From positions 1 to 25,876 of the forward strand of contig JAGWNT010000059.1 in NCBI GenBank assembly GCA_028871195.1: a stretch of 25,876 bases of DNA, given 5' to 3'. How positions within the stretch are numbered: the first letter of the stretch is position 1; each line of letters opens with the position of its first letter. A program made the translations under genes and the position numbers. Under the pieces are notes generated by a model. The model did not search any database and was not told the DNA's origin. It was given only the letters and a program-made list of their open reading frames with translations. Of this stretch, positions 1-6,804 are shown piece after piece. Source of the DNA: REEB85 sp018971455 (GTDB lineage Bacteria > Pseudomonadota > Alphaproteobacteria > Acetobacterales > Acetobacteraceae).

Positions 1-1214
1 CGGCCGGTGCGGCCGATGCGGTGGACGTAATCCTCGGCGTGGTGGGGCACGTCGAAATTGAAGACGTGGCTCAGCCCGCCGATATCGATGCCGCGGGCCG
101 CCACGTCCGAGCAGCACAGCAGGCGCAGATCGCCGGCCTTGAACTTCTCCAGCGTCGCGAAGCGCACCGGCTGGGCCATGTCCCCATGCAGCGCGCCGAC
201 CGAGAAGCCATGCCGGGTGAGCGATTTGTAGAGGATGTCCACCTCGCTCTTGCGGTTGCAGAAGATCAGCGCGTTCTGCACATCCTCGCTGCGGATCAGC
301 CGCCGGAGCGCCTCGCGCTTGTCGTGCTCGGCGACGAGGGCGAGGCGTTCGGTGATGGTGGTGGCCACCGAGGCCGGCTTGGCGACGGTGATCTCCTTGG
401 GGTTCTGCAGGAAGGCGTCGGCGAGCCTGCGGATCTCCGGCGCCATGGTGGCGGAGAAGAACAGGGTCTGGCGGTTGGCCGGCAGCAGCGAGACGATCTT
501 CTCGACATCGGGAATGAAGCCCATGTCGAGCATGCGGTCCGCCTCGTCGATCACCAGCACGCGGGTGTCGGTGAGCAGGATGCTGCCGCGCTCGAACATG
601 TCCATCAGCCGCCCGGGCGTGGCGATCAGCACATCGACGCCGCGCATCAGCACGTCCTTCTGGTCGGACATGCTCTCGCCGCCGATGATCAGCGCATGCG
701 TCAGCTTGAGGTATTTGCCGTATTCGACGAAGTTCTCGGCGACCTGCAGCGCCAGCTCCCGCGTCGGCTCGAGGATCAGGCTGCGCGGCATGCGCGCGCG
801 GGCGCGGCTGCCGGAGAGGATGTCAAGCATCGGCAGGGTGAAGCCGGCGGTCTTGCCGGTGCCGGTCTGCGCGCAGCCCAGCACGTCGCGCCCGGCGAGC
901 ACGGCGGGGATGGCGAATTGCTGGATCGGTGTGGGCGTTAGGTAGCCCTTCTCGGCGACGGCGCGCAGGATCGGCTCGGAGAGGCCCAATGCCTCGAATT
1001 CCAGGGCTTCGACGGCGGGCGTCGCGATGGCGGCATCCGGTGCGGTGGATTCCAGTGCGGCTGGTTCCACCGGGGTTGCGTCCGCTGCCGTGGGCGCTTC
1101 TGGCGCCGGCGCGTGCGTGGGGTCTGCCGCCACGATGGCGGCGGGTAGCGGCCCGGCGGCCGGCATGCGTGCCGGGTCGGTCGCGGGGTCAGTCAGTTGT
1201 TCGGTCTCGGTCAA
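1..1214 (-). CDS. rhlE: DEAD-box RNA helicase, RhlE-type (3' end beyond window)
   Basis: ATP-dependent RNA helicase of the DEAD-box family, expected to remodel RNA structure in ribosome assembly or RNA decay. About 404 codons are visible. They show an acidic, Ala/Pro-rich N-terminal stretch, the Q-motif region (LGLSEPILRAVAEKGY followed by TPIQ, from about residue 72), Walker A AQTGTGKT (about 115-122), the DEAD box (about 223-226) and motif VI HRIGRTG at the window edge. The C-terminal tail lies outside the window. The LGLSEPILRAVAEKGY style fits the RhlE branch. The start is uncertain: TTG at 1214 has GGAAG 10 nt upstream, and an in-frame ATG lies at 1166. Long open frames on the plus strand here are GC-rich shadows. 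The gene diverges from the small secreted protein at 1408. Confidence 0.93.
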   Translation of the reverse strand, partial: MTETEQLTDPATDPARMPAAGPLPAAIVAADPTHAPAPEAPTAADATPVEPAALESTAPDAAIATPAVEALEFEALGLSEPILRAVAEKGYLTPTPIQQFAIPAVLAGRDVLGCAQTGTGKTAGFTLPMLDILSGSRARARMPRSLILEPTRELALQVAENFVEYGKYLKLTHALIIGGESMSDQKDVLMRGVDVLIATPGRLMDMFERGSILLTDTRVLVIDEADRMLDMGFIPDVEKIVSLLPANRQTLFFSATMAPEIRRLADAFLQNPKEITVAKPASVATTITERLALVAEHDKREALRRLIRSEDVQNALIFCNRKSEVDILYKSLTRHGFSVGALHGDMAQPVRFATLEKFKAGDLRLLCCSDVAARGIDIGGLSHVFNFDVPHHAEDYVHRIGRTG

Positions 1215-1244
1215 ATCAGATGTGCTTCCATGTCGGCACTGAGG

Positions 1245-1270
1245 GGTGTCGCCAATGATCGGCTGACACC
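1245..1270 (-). other. Hairpin in the helicase leader
   Basis: On the minus strand, GGTGTC and GCC pair with GGC and GACACC. This gives a 9-bp stem with one bulged base and a 7-nt loop. It sits about 30 nt upstream of the TTG start of the helicase gene, so it probably lies in the mRNA leader. The structure is read directly from sequence; a regulatory role is inference. Confidence 0.45.
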
Positions 1271-1341
1271 GCAGGCGCGCGAATTGCGCGCACAGGCGCG
1301 GTATCTGGAAACAGCACCGAAAAGTCAAGCGCGACCGGGCT

Positions 1342-1369
1342 TGAGCCGCGTCCGGCCGTGCTTAATTCA
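1342..1369 (+). promoter_or_regulatory. Candidate sigma-70-like promoter for the small secreted protein gene
   Basis: TTGAGC at 1342-1347 and TAATTC at 1364-1369 are separated by 16 nt and lie about 40 nt before the ATG at 1408. The match to -35/-10 consensus is moderate and there is no other support. Confidence 0.3.
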
Positions 1370-1407
1370 TGGCTGTTTCATGCCTGCACTCAACGCCGGA
1401 GGGGGTG

Positions 1408-1743
1408 ATGACGACAGCCGGGCGGATGGCGATGCTGGTCGCGGCGGGGCTCGCGCTCGCGCCGGTTGCGGCACAGGCGCGCTGGCGCGGCGGCCTGTTC
1501 TTCGGCATCGGTCCGCTGTTCGCGCCCCCGCTCTATGCCCCGCCGGCCTATTACGGCCCTCCGATCTACGCACCCCCGCCGCCGGTCTATTACGGGCCGC
1601 CGCCGATGATCTATGCGCCGGCGCCGGCCGGGCAGGGCTGCTATGCCGGGCCCTATATCTGCCCGCTCGATCATCCGGCGCCGATCGGCGCCGCCTGCTC
1701 CTGCCCCACCGGGCAGGGCCGTGCCTACGGGCATGCCGGCTGA
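1408..1743 (+). CDS. Small secreted Pro/Tyr-rich protein with Cys-containing C-terminus
   Basis: A 111-residue protein of unknown function, probably exported. Residues 1 to about 25 form a Sec-type signal peptide: a short polar N-terminus, a hydrophobic Ala/Leu core, and an AQA cleavage-like site. A low-complexity middle section follows, made of repeated APP, YYGPP and YAPPPP units, then a C-terminal segment with four cysteines (GCYAGPYICPL and ACSCPTGQG). The chosen ATG has a GGAGGGGG ribosome-binding site immediately upstream (1398-1405). An in-frame ATG at 1369 lacks a comparable site and would bury the signal peptide. Similar short YGPP-rich exported proteins are common in alphaproteobacteria. 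The Cys pairs suggest disulfides in the periplasm or envelope, but this is inference. Confidence 0.75.
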   Translation: MTTAGRMAMLVAAGLALAPVAAQARWRGGLFFGIGPLFAPPLYAPPAYYGPPIYAPPPPVYYGPPPMIYAPAPAGQGCYAGPYICPLDHPAPIGAACSCPTGQGRAYGHAG

Positions 1744-1793
1744 CCGGCCGGACCCGCCGCCGCCCAAAGGAGCCCGCAGGAATCGGCGCGTGA

Positions 1794-1809
1794 TGTGATC
1801 TGGATCACT
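1794..1809. promoter_or_regulatory. CRP/FNR-family-like palindrome upstream of response regulator
   Basis: The sequence TGTGA-TCTGGA-TCACT matches 9 of 10 conserved positions of the CRP half-sites (TGTGA-N6-TCACA). It also contains GTGAT-N4-ATCAC, which is close to the FNR/FixK pattern TTGAT-N4-ATCAA. It lies about 65 nt upstream of the response regulator ATG, in the only intergenic gap before that gene. The position fits transcriptional control of the regulator by a CRP/FNR-type protein. No such protein is encoded in the window. Confidence 0.5.
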
Positions 1810-1873
1810 GCACCCGGCGGCCGCCGCGCCCAGCATGGCGCATGGCTGGATTGGCCGTCGGGGAGCAGAGGGC

Positions 1874-2632
1874 ATGTTCGGAACGAAGCATATCCTGTTG
1901 ATCGATGACGATCGGGCGCTGCGCAGCACGCTGGCGGCCGCGCTGGAATCGGAGGGCGGATTTCGCGTCAGCGAGGCGTGCAGCGCCGCCGACGCCATGC
2001 GCGCGCTGTCCGGCCACACCCGCTATGACGCGGTCATCCTCGACGTGGCGCTTGGCGATGGCGATGGCTGCGATCTCTGCCTGCGGTTGCGCCGTGACGG
2101 CATGCGGGCACCGATCCTGATGCTGTCGGCGGTGACCTCCGAGCAGGAGGTGGTGCGCGGGCTGGAATGCGGCGCCAACGACTACATGGTGAAGCCCTTC
2201 CGCCTGGCCGAGCTGTCGGCGCGGCTGCGTGCGCAGATCCGTGCCTGGGAGCTGAGCGAGGATGCCGTGTTGCCGGTCGGCCCCTACCAGTTCCATCCCG
2301 GCCGCCGGCAACTGCACGACCCGGCGCGCAATCAGCGCATCCGTCTGACGGACAAGGAGGCGGCGGTCCTGAAATTCCTCTACCGCGCCGGTGCGGAGCC
2401 GGTGGCGCGCCAGCGCCTGCTGCACGAGGTCTGGGGCTACAGCCAGGCGGCGGACAGCCACACGGTGGAGACCCACATCTACCGGCTGCGCCGCAAGATC
2501 GAGCTGGATGCCGGCAGCGCGCGCATCGTGGTCAACATCGATGGCGGCTACCGCCTGTGCCATGACCGCCGGCCGGGCGTGGCCATGGCCGCGCGGGCGC
2601 GGCCGGGCGCCGAGCTTCCGGCCGCGATGTGA
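1874..2632 (+). CDS. OmpR/PhoB-family response regulator (orphan)
   Basis: A 252-residue DNA-binding response regulator. The receiver domain (about 5-120) shows the acidic pocket D11-D12-D13, the phospho-acceptor D57 in ILDVAL, and K107 in the MVKPF motif. The C-terminal winged-helix domain (about 135-235) carries the trans_reg_C signature with VWGY and VETHIYRLRRKI. A GAR-rich tail of about 20 residues follows. The ATG at 1874 is preferred because GGGAG lies 8 nt upstream; an in-frame ATG at 1835 would add 13 residues ahead of the usual receiver start. No histidine kinase gene is adjacent, so the partner kinase and target genes are unknown. The stop codon lies one base from that of the convergent PrpD gene. 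A CRP-like palindrome precedes the gene. Confidence 0.93.
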   Translation: MFGTKHILLIDDDRALRSTLAAALESEGGFRVSEACSAADAMRALSGHTRYDAVILDVALGDGDGCDLCLRLRRDGMRAPILMLSAVTSEQEVVRGLECGANDYMVKPFRLAELSARLRAQIRAWELSEDAVLPVGPYQFHPGRRQLHDPARNQRIRLTDKEAAVLKFLYRAGAEPVARQRLLHEVWGYSQAADSHTVETHIYRLRRKIELDAGSARIVVNIDGGYRLCHDRRPGVAMAARARPGAELPAAM

Positions 2633-2633
2633 C

Positions 2634-3983
2634 TCACGCGCCGAGGCGGCGCAGATCGGTTGCCGGCCCGAGATCCTTCAGGCCGGCGAGCAGCGCCGCC
2701 GCGCGCGCCGGGCCCAGCACCGGGCCCGCGAGTTCGGTGAATTTCGCGGCGAGTTCGCTGTCGCTGAGCGGCGCGTCGGGGTCGCCCTTGCGGGTCGGCT
2801 GATAGCGCGTGAGGCGCTGGCCGTCGCGCAGCGTAATGGTGACGCGGGCCGAACGGCGGCCGGGAAAATCGGCGGCGCATTGCGCATCCAGCACCATGTC
2901 CACGCGCTGCATCAGCCCCTGCACATCCGGATCCGCCAGCCGCTCCGGCGTGAAGGCGGCCAGCCGCACGCTGCCATGCACCAGGGCGGTGGCCACCGTG
3001 AAGGGCGTGCTGAACCGGCCCTCGAAGGGGCTCGTGACGACCTTGCGCCCGGTCACGTCGAGGGTCGCCTGGTAGCCGCCGACGGTGATCGCGGCGATGT
3101 CCTGCCAGCGCAGCGCGTGCTCGGCCTGCAGGGCCAGCGCCGCGTCGATGGCGGCGAAGCAATGCCCGCAGCAGCCATGGTTCTTGAACGTCATGGCCGC
3201 GATATTGAAGCGCTCGCCCAGGCCATCGACGGCGCGCGCCCAGTCGGCGCCGGCGCTCATCGCGGCGCCGAATCCGGCCGGGCCCTCCAGCACGTCGAGC
3301 GCCCCGGTCACCCCGGCCGCGGCGCCGAGGGCGGCCATCGTCCCGGCATCGGCGGCGTGGCCCGCGTGCAGCGGCTTGGACATGGCGTCCGAGCGGAAGG
3401 CCTGCTGCAGGGCGGCCGCGCAGGTCGCCGCCGTCGCCAGGGCATGGGCCATGCGCGTGGCATCGAGCCCGAGGATGACGCCCGCGGCGGTGGCGGCGCC
3501 GAAGGTGCCGATGGTGCCGGTGGTATGCCAGAACCGGTAATGCGAGGGCTGGACGGCAACGCCGATGCGCGTCGAGACCTCGTAGCCGGCGACGACGGCG
3601 CGCAGCAGCGTCTCGCCATCCGCCCCGCGCGCCTGGGCGGCGGCGAGGGCCGCGGCGATGGTCGGGCAGCCGGGATGATAGACGGCGTCGCGGAAGATAT
3701 CGTCGAACTCGATGGTGTGGCTGGCGGTCGCGTTGATCAGGGCGGCGGTGCGAGGCGGGGCGGCGCGGTTGCTGCCATAGACATGCGCGCCGCCATGGCC
3801 GAGCTCCTCGGCGAGCCCTTCCATCAGCAGCGTGGCCGGCGGCAGCAGCGCGCCCGGCAGCAGACAGGCGAACCAGTCGATCAACGCCCGCCGGGCGTGG
3901 TGGCGCACCGCCTCGTCGAGCGCGCATCCCGCCTGGCGCGCCGCGTAGGCCGCCAGGATTTCGACGACATGGCCCCCGGCCAT
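2634..3983 (-). CDS. MmgE/PrpD family protein
   Basis: Member of the MmgE/PrpD fold, which includes 2-methylcitrate dehydratase, cis-aconitate decarboxylase and related enzymes acting on small di- and tricarboxylic acids. The protein is about 449 residues, normal for the family. Visible family segments include the N-terminal helical DWFACLLPG region, the EFDDIFRDAVYHPGCPTIAA block, HTTGTIGTFGAA, and TFKNHGCCGHCFAAID (usually TFKPYPCCGH). The exact substrate cannot be assigned. It is the last gene of a minus-strand run, 14 nt after the class II aldolase stop. ATG 3983 is chosen; GTG 3992 in the same frame is possible. Open frame further upstream overlaps the aldolase gene and is not needed. 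The CoA-transferase and aldolase neighbours suggest organic-acid catabolism (inference). Confidence 0.9.
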   Translation of the reverse strand: MAGGHVVEILAAYAARQAGCALDEAVRHHARRALIDWFACLLPGALLPPATLLMEGLAEELGHGGAHVYGSNRAAPPRTAALINATASHTIEFDDIFRDAVYHPGCPTIAAALAAAQARGADGETLLRAVVAGYEVSTRIGVAVQPSHYRFWHTTGTIGTFGAATAAGVILGLDATRMAHALATAATCAAALQQAFRSDAMSKPLHAGHAADAGTMAALGAAAGVTGALDVLEGPAGFGAAMSAGADWARAVDGLGERFNIAAMTFKNHGCCGHCFAAIDAALALQAEHALRWQDIAAITVGGYQATLDVTGRKVVTSPFEGRFSTPFTVATALVHGSVRLAAFTPERLADPDVQGLMQRVDMVLDAQCAADFPGRRSARVTITLRDGQRLTRYQPTRKGDPDAPLSDSELAAKFTELAGPVLGPARAAALLAGLKDLGPATDLRRLGA

Positions 3984-3997
3984 TTCGCTCACGAGGT

Positions 3998-4768
3998 TCA
4001 GGTCTTGTACGACGTGTCGCGCCGGTCGAGCTGGCGCAGCAGGGCCGGCCATTCGAGAATGCCGAAGGGCCGCCGCACGTTCGGCTGGTAGAGGTGGTTG
4101 GTGCGCGCGACGATGTCCGCACCCGGCAGGATGATGTCGCTGGCGGCGGCCTGGGCGAGAAGCTGCGCCTTGCAGGCCAGTTCGAGGCGGTAGATGTTGC
4201 TGAACGCCTCGGGGATCGACGCGCCCACCACCAGCAGCCCGTGGTTGCGCAGCAGCATCGCGTCATGATGTCCGAGATCGGCGACGAGGCGCTGCTGCTC
4301 GTCGAGGTCGATGGCCACGCTCTCATAGTCGTGGAACGGCACATGGGCGAAGCGCATCGCCGTCTGCGTCATCGGCAGAAGGCCCGAGGCGAGCGAGGAG
4401 ACCGCCATGCCAGCGGCGGTGTGCGTATGGATGACGCAATCGACATCGTGGCGCGCCCGGTGGATGGCGCTGTGGATGACGAAGCCGGCGCGGTTGATGC
4501 CGTACTCGACATCGGGCTTGAGGACGGTGCCGCCATCGAGATCGATCTTGTAGAGCGAGGACGCCGTGATCTCCTCGTAGAGCATGCCATAGGCGTTGAT
4601 GAGGAAATGCTCGGGCTCGCCGGGCACGCGGGCGGAGATGTGGTTGGCGATCATGTCGGTCATGCCGTAGAGCGCCATCAGCCGGTAGCAAGCGGCGAGG
4701 TCGATGCGGGCCTGCCATTCGGCGGCGCTGACCTGGTCCTTCGCCGAGCGCATTTTGAGCTCGCTCAT
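3998..4768 (-). CDS. Class II aldolase/adducin family protein
   Basis: A 256-residue class II aldolase/adducin-fold protein. The family includes Zn-dependent sugar-phosphate aldolases and epimerases, and also several decarboxylases. Metal-ligand histidines are visible in HTHTAAG (H114, H116) and in LLRNHGLLV (H176); the central YGMTDMIANHISAR segment is typical. The start is set by the ribosome-binding site: GGAGG lies 8 nt before ATG 4768 but only 2 nt before the upstream ATG 4774. The gene lies 21 nt downstream of the SGNH hydrolase and 14 nt upstream of MmgE/PrpD, in an apparent operon with a family III CoA-transferase. The reaction is unknown. In this setting a decarboxylase or retro-aldol step on a hydroxy acid is plausible, but that is inference. 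Confidence 0.9.
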   Translation of the reverse strand: MSELKMRSAKDQVSAAEWQARIDLAACYRLMALYGMTDMIANHISARVPGEPEHFLINAYGMLYEEITASSLYKIDLDGGTVLKPDVEYGINRAGFVIHSAIHRARHDVDCVIHTHTAAGMAVSSLASGLLPMTQTAMRFAHVPFHDYESVAIDLDEQQRLVADLGHHDAMLLRNHGLLVVGASIPEAFSNIYRLELACKAQLLAQAAASDIILPGADIVARTNHLYQPNVRRPFGILEWPALLRQLDRRDTSYKT

Positions 4769-4776
4769 TGTCATTT

Positions 4777-4781
4777 CCTCC
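4777..4781 (-). promoter_or_regulatory. Shine-Dalgarno site for the class II aldolase
   Basis: GGAGG (within GGGGAGGAA) lies 8 nt from ATG 4768 and 2 nt from ATG 4774, so translation most likely starts at 4768. Confidence 0.7.
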
Positions 4782-4789
4782 CCGTCACG

Positions 4790-5572
4790 TCATCCAAGAT
4801 GGTTGCGGTCTCCCATCAGCCCGGCCAGTGTCGGCTCGATCGCCGCGGCCATCAAGGCCTGGCCCTTTACCGTGGGATGCAGCGGCGGCTCCGGCGGCGA
4901 CAGGCGCGGATCGGCGAACAGCGAGGTGTCGAGCCGCCCGCCCGTCATGAAGATGTGACCGATATCCATGAAGGTCACGCCCGGCACGGCCCGGCGGGCA
5001 TAGCGCGCGGCCAGCGCCTGGTTCACCGCCGCCGTGGTCTGGCTCGCCCAGGCGCTGCGCTGGCTCGGCAGAATGCCGAGCAGCAGGATCTTCGTGCGCG
5101 GCAGGTGGCGGCGCGTGGCGGCCACCACCGTGTCGATGCCCAGCACATTGGCGTCCGCGGGCCAGTGCAGCCGGCCGAGATTGTTGGCGCCGATGAGGAT
5201 CACGGCGGCCCTCGGCGTGATGCCGGCGACCTCGCCATTCTCGATGCGCCACAGCAGGTGCGAGGTGGCGTCGCCGTTGAAGCCGAGGTTGAGGGCATGC
5301 CGGTCGCCGTAGAAACGCTGCCAGAGCGGGCGGTAATCGCCCCATGGCGCCGGTCCGTTGCGCTCGTAATCCTGCGTGATGGAGTCGCCGAGAAACACCA
5401 GTTCCACCGGCACGCGCCGCAATTCGGCAAGCTTGGCCTGATGACGCTCGCGCCACCATGTCTCGTAGAGCCGCGCGATCGGCACGGCGGCGAGCGGCAG
5501 GCGCGGGTGGGCGGCCGCGGCGGTCATCGCGGCGGCGCCGAGCAGGAGGGAGCGGCGGGGCAGGGAGGTCAT
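4790..5572 (-). CDS. SGNH/GDSL-type esterase with twin-arginine signal
   Basis: A 260-residue SGNH-fold hydrolase, expected to cleave ester or acyl groups outside the cytoplasm. The N-terminus PRRSLLLGAAA followed by an Ala-rich stretch looks like a Tat signal. Block I is LGDSIT (nucleophile S64), block II GFNGD (about 97-101), block III GANN (N131), and the block V histidine is H232 in PPLHPTVKG. The Asp usually three residues before that His is Pro here, so the third triad member may be supplied by nearby E228 or D221. The fold resembles platelet-activating-factor acetylhydrolase-like enzymes. ATG 5572 overlaps the upstream CoA-transferase stop by ATGA, which indicates translational coupling. 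The presence of an exported esterase in a catabolic operon suggests release of an acid substrate from an ester in the periplasm (inference). Confidence 0.88.
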   Translation of the reverse strand: MTSLPRRSLLLGAAAMTAAAAHPRLPLAAVPIARLYETWWRERHQAKLAELRRVPVELVFLGDSITQDYERNGPAPWGDYRPLWQRFYGDRHALNLGFNGDATSHLLWRIENGEVAGITPRAAVILIGANNLGRLHWPADANVLGIDTVVAATRRHLPRTKILLLGILPSQRSAWASQTTAAVNQALAARYARRAVPGVTFMDIGHIFMTGGRLDTSLFADPRLSPPEPPLHPTVKGQALMAAAIEPTLAGLMGDRNHLG

Positions 5573-6801
5573 GGATGTCGGTCCGGTCGGCTGGGAGGAG
5601 CGTCGGGGCGCGTGCCGGGCGGCGCACCGGCGAGAATGGCGGCGAGCTCGGCCTCGGCGAGCCCGGCCTCGGCCAGCACCTCGCGCGTATGTTCGCCCAG
5701 GCGCGGCGCCGGCCGGCGGATGCGCGCGGGAGTCTGCGAATATTCCACCGGAATCGCCAGCGTGGTGAGCGTGGCGCCGTCCCGGTCAGCGATCGTCTGG
5801 AAGAACCCGGCCTCGCGCAGATAGGCATCCTCCAGCAGGGCATCGAGCGTGCTCACCGTGCCGTGCGGAATGTCGGCGTCGGCCAGCCGGGCCAGCCATT
5901 CCGCAGTGCTGCGCCCGGCCAGCGCCGTCGTCAGCGCGGCATAGACGACGTCGATATTCTCCGCCCGGGCGAGCATGGTGGCGAAGCGCGGATCGGCGAT
6001 CAGGTCGGCGCGGTCGATCACCCGCAGCAGGCGGGTCCATTGCGCGTCGGTCACCGCGATCAGGCACAGATGGCCGTCGGAGGTGGCATAGGGCCGGCGA
6101 TGCGGCGTCAGCATGCGCGTGTAGCCGAGCCCTTCGGCATCGCCGATGGTCTCGCCCCACAGATGCTCGGGCAGCAGGAAGGCGAGCACGGTGTCGAGCA
6201 TCGGCACGTGCAGCGCCTGGCCGCGCCCGCTTCGCTCGCGCTGATAGAGCGCCATGGCGACGGAGGATGCCAGCACGTGGCCGGTGATCTTGTCGGCCAG
6301 CACGGTCGGCACGTAGCGCGGCCCATCCGCGCCGCTGGTGACGCCGGTGAGGTGGGCGAGCCCGCTCATGCCCTGGATGATGTCGTCATAGGCCGGCTCG
6401 TCGCGCCGGGTGCTGGCCTGGCGGAAGCCGGTGGCCGCGGCATGGATGAGGCGGGGAAACTGCGCCGTCAGCCGCGCCGGGCCGAGGCCGAGCCGCTCGG
6501 CCGCCGACAGGCGCATATTGTGCACCAGCACGTCCGCGCCGCCGATCAGCCGCTGCAGCGCCGCCCGCGCCGGCGCCTGCTTGAGGTCCAGCACGACGCT
6601 GCGCTTGTTGCGGTTGAGGTTGAGGAAATAGGCCCCCATGTCCGGCTCGCGCCGCGGCCCGATCTGGCGCACCGCATCGCCCGCCGGGGGCTCGATCTTG
6701 ATGACGTCGGCGCCGGCATCGCCGAGCAGCTGCGTGCCGATCGGCCCCAGCACCGTGTTGGTGAGGTCGATGACCCGCACGCCCGCCAGCGGCCCGCCCA
6801 T
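5569..6801 (-). CDS. CaiB/BaiF family (class III) CoA-transferase
   Basis: A 410-residue family III CoA-transferase, which moves CoA between carboxylic acids. The N-terminus MGGPLAGVRVIDLTN, the AGADVIKIEPP block, DDIIQGMSGLA, and LADKITG with the catalytic-type Asp at residue 170 (D169 in FRC and CaiB) are all present. The length is normal. Start ATG 6801 lies 3 nt after the uppP stop, and the stop overlaps the SGNH hydrolase start (ATGA). Substrate specificity cannot be read from sequence. With MmgE/PrpD and a class II aldolase downstream, it probably activates an organic acid for catabolism. The C-terminal tail is Pro/Arg-rich and likely disordered. Confidence 0.92.
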   Translation of the reverse strand: MGGPLAGVRVIDLTNTVLGPIGTQLLGDAGADVIKIEPPAGDAVRQIGPRREPDMGAYFLNLNRNKRSVVLDLKQAPARAALQRLIGGADVLVHNMRLSAAERLGLGPARLTAQFPRLIHAAATGFRQASTRRDEPAYDDIIQGMSGLAHLTGVTSGADGPRYVPTVLADKITGHVLASSVAMALYQRERSGRGQALHVPMLDTVLAFLLPEHLWGETIGDAEGLGYTRMLTPHRRPYATSDGHLCLIAVTDAQWTRLLRVIDRADLIADPRFATMLARAENIDVVYAALTTALAGRSTAEWLARLADADIPHGTVSTLDALLEDAYLREAGFFQTIADRDGATLTTLAIPVEYSQTPARIRRPAPRLGEHTREVLAEAGLAEAELAAILAGAPPGTRPDAPPSRPDRHP

Positions 6802-6804
6802 CGC

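Noticed and set aside
21..941. A 306-codon plus-strand frame at the left edge
   Set aside because: It is the antisense of the DEAD-box helicase gene, whose motifs I, II and VI are clear on the minus strand.
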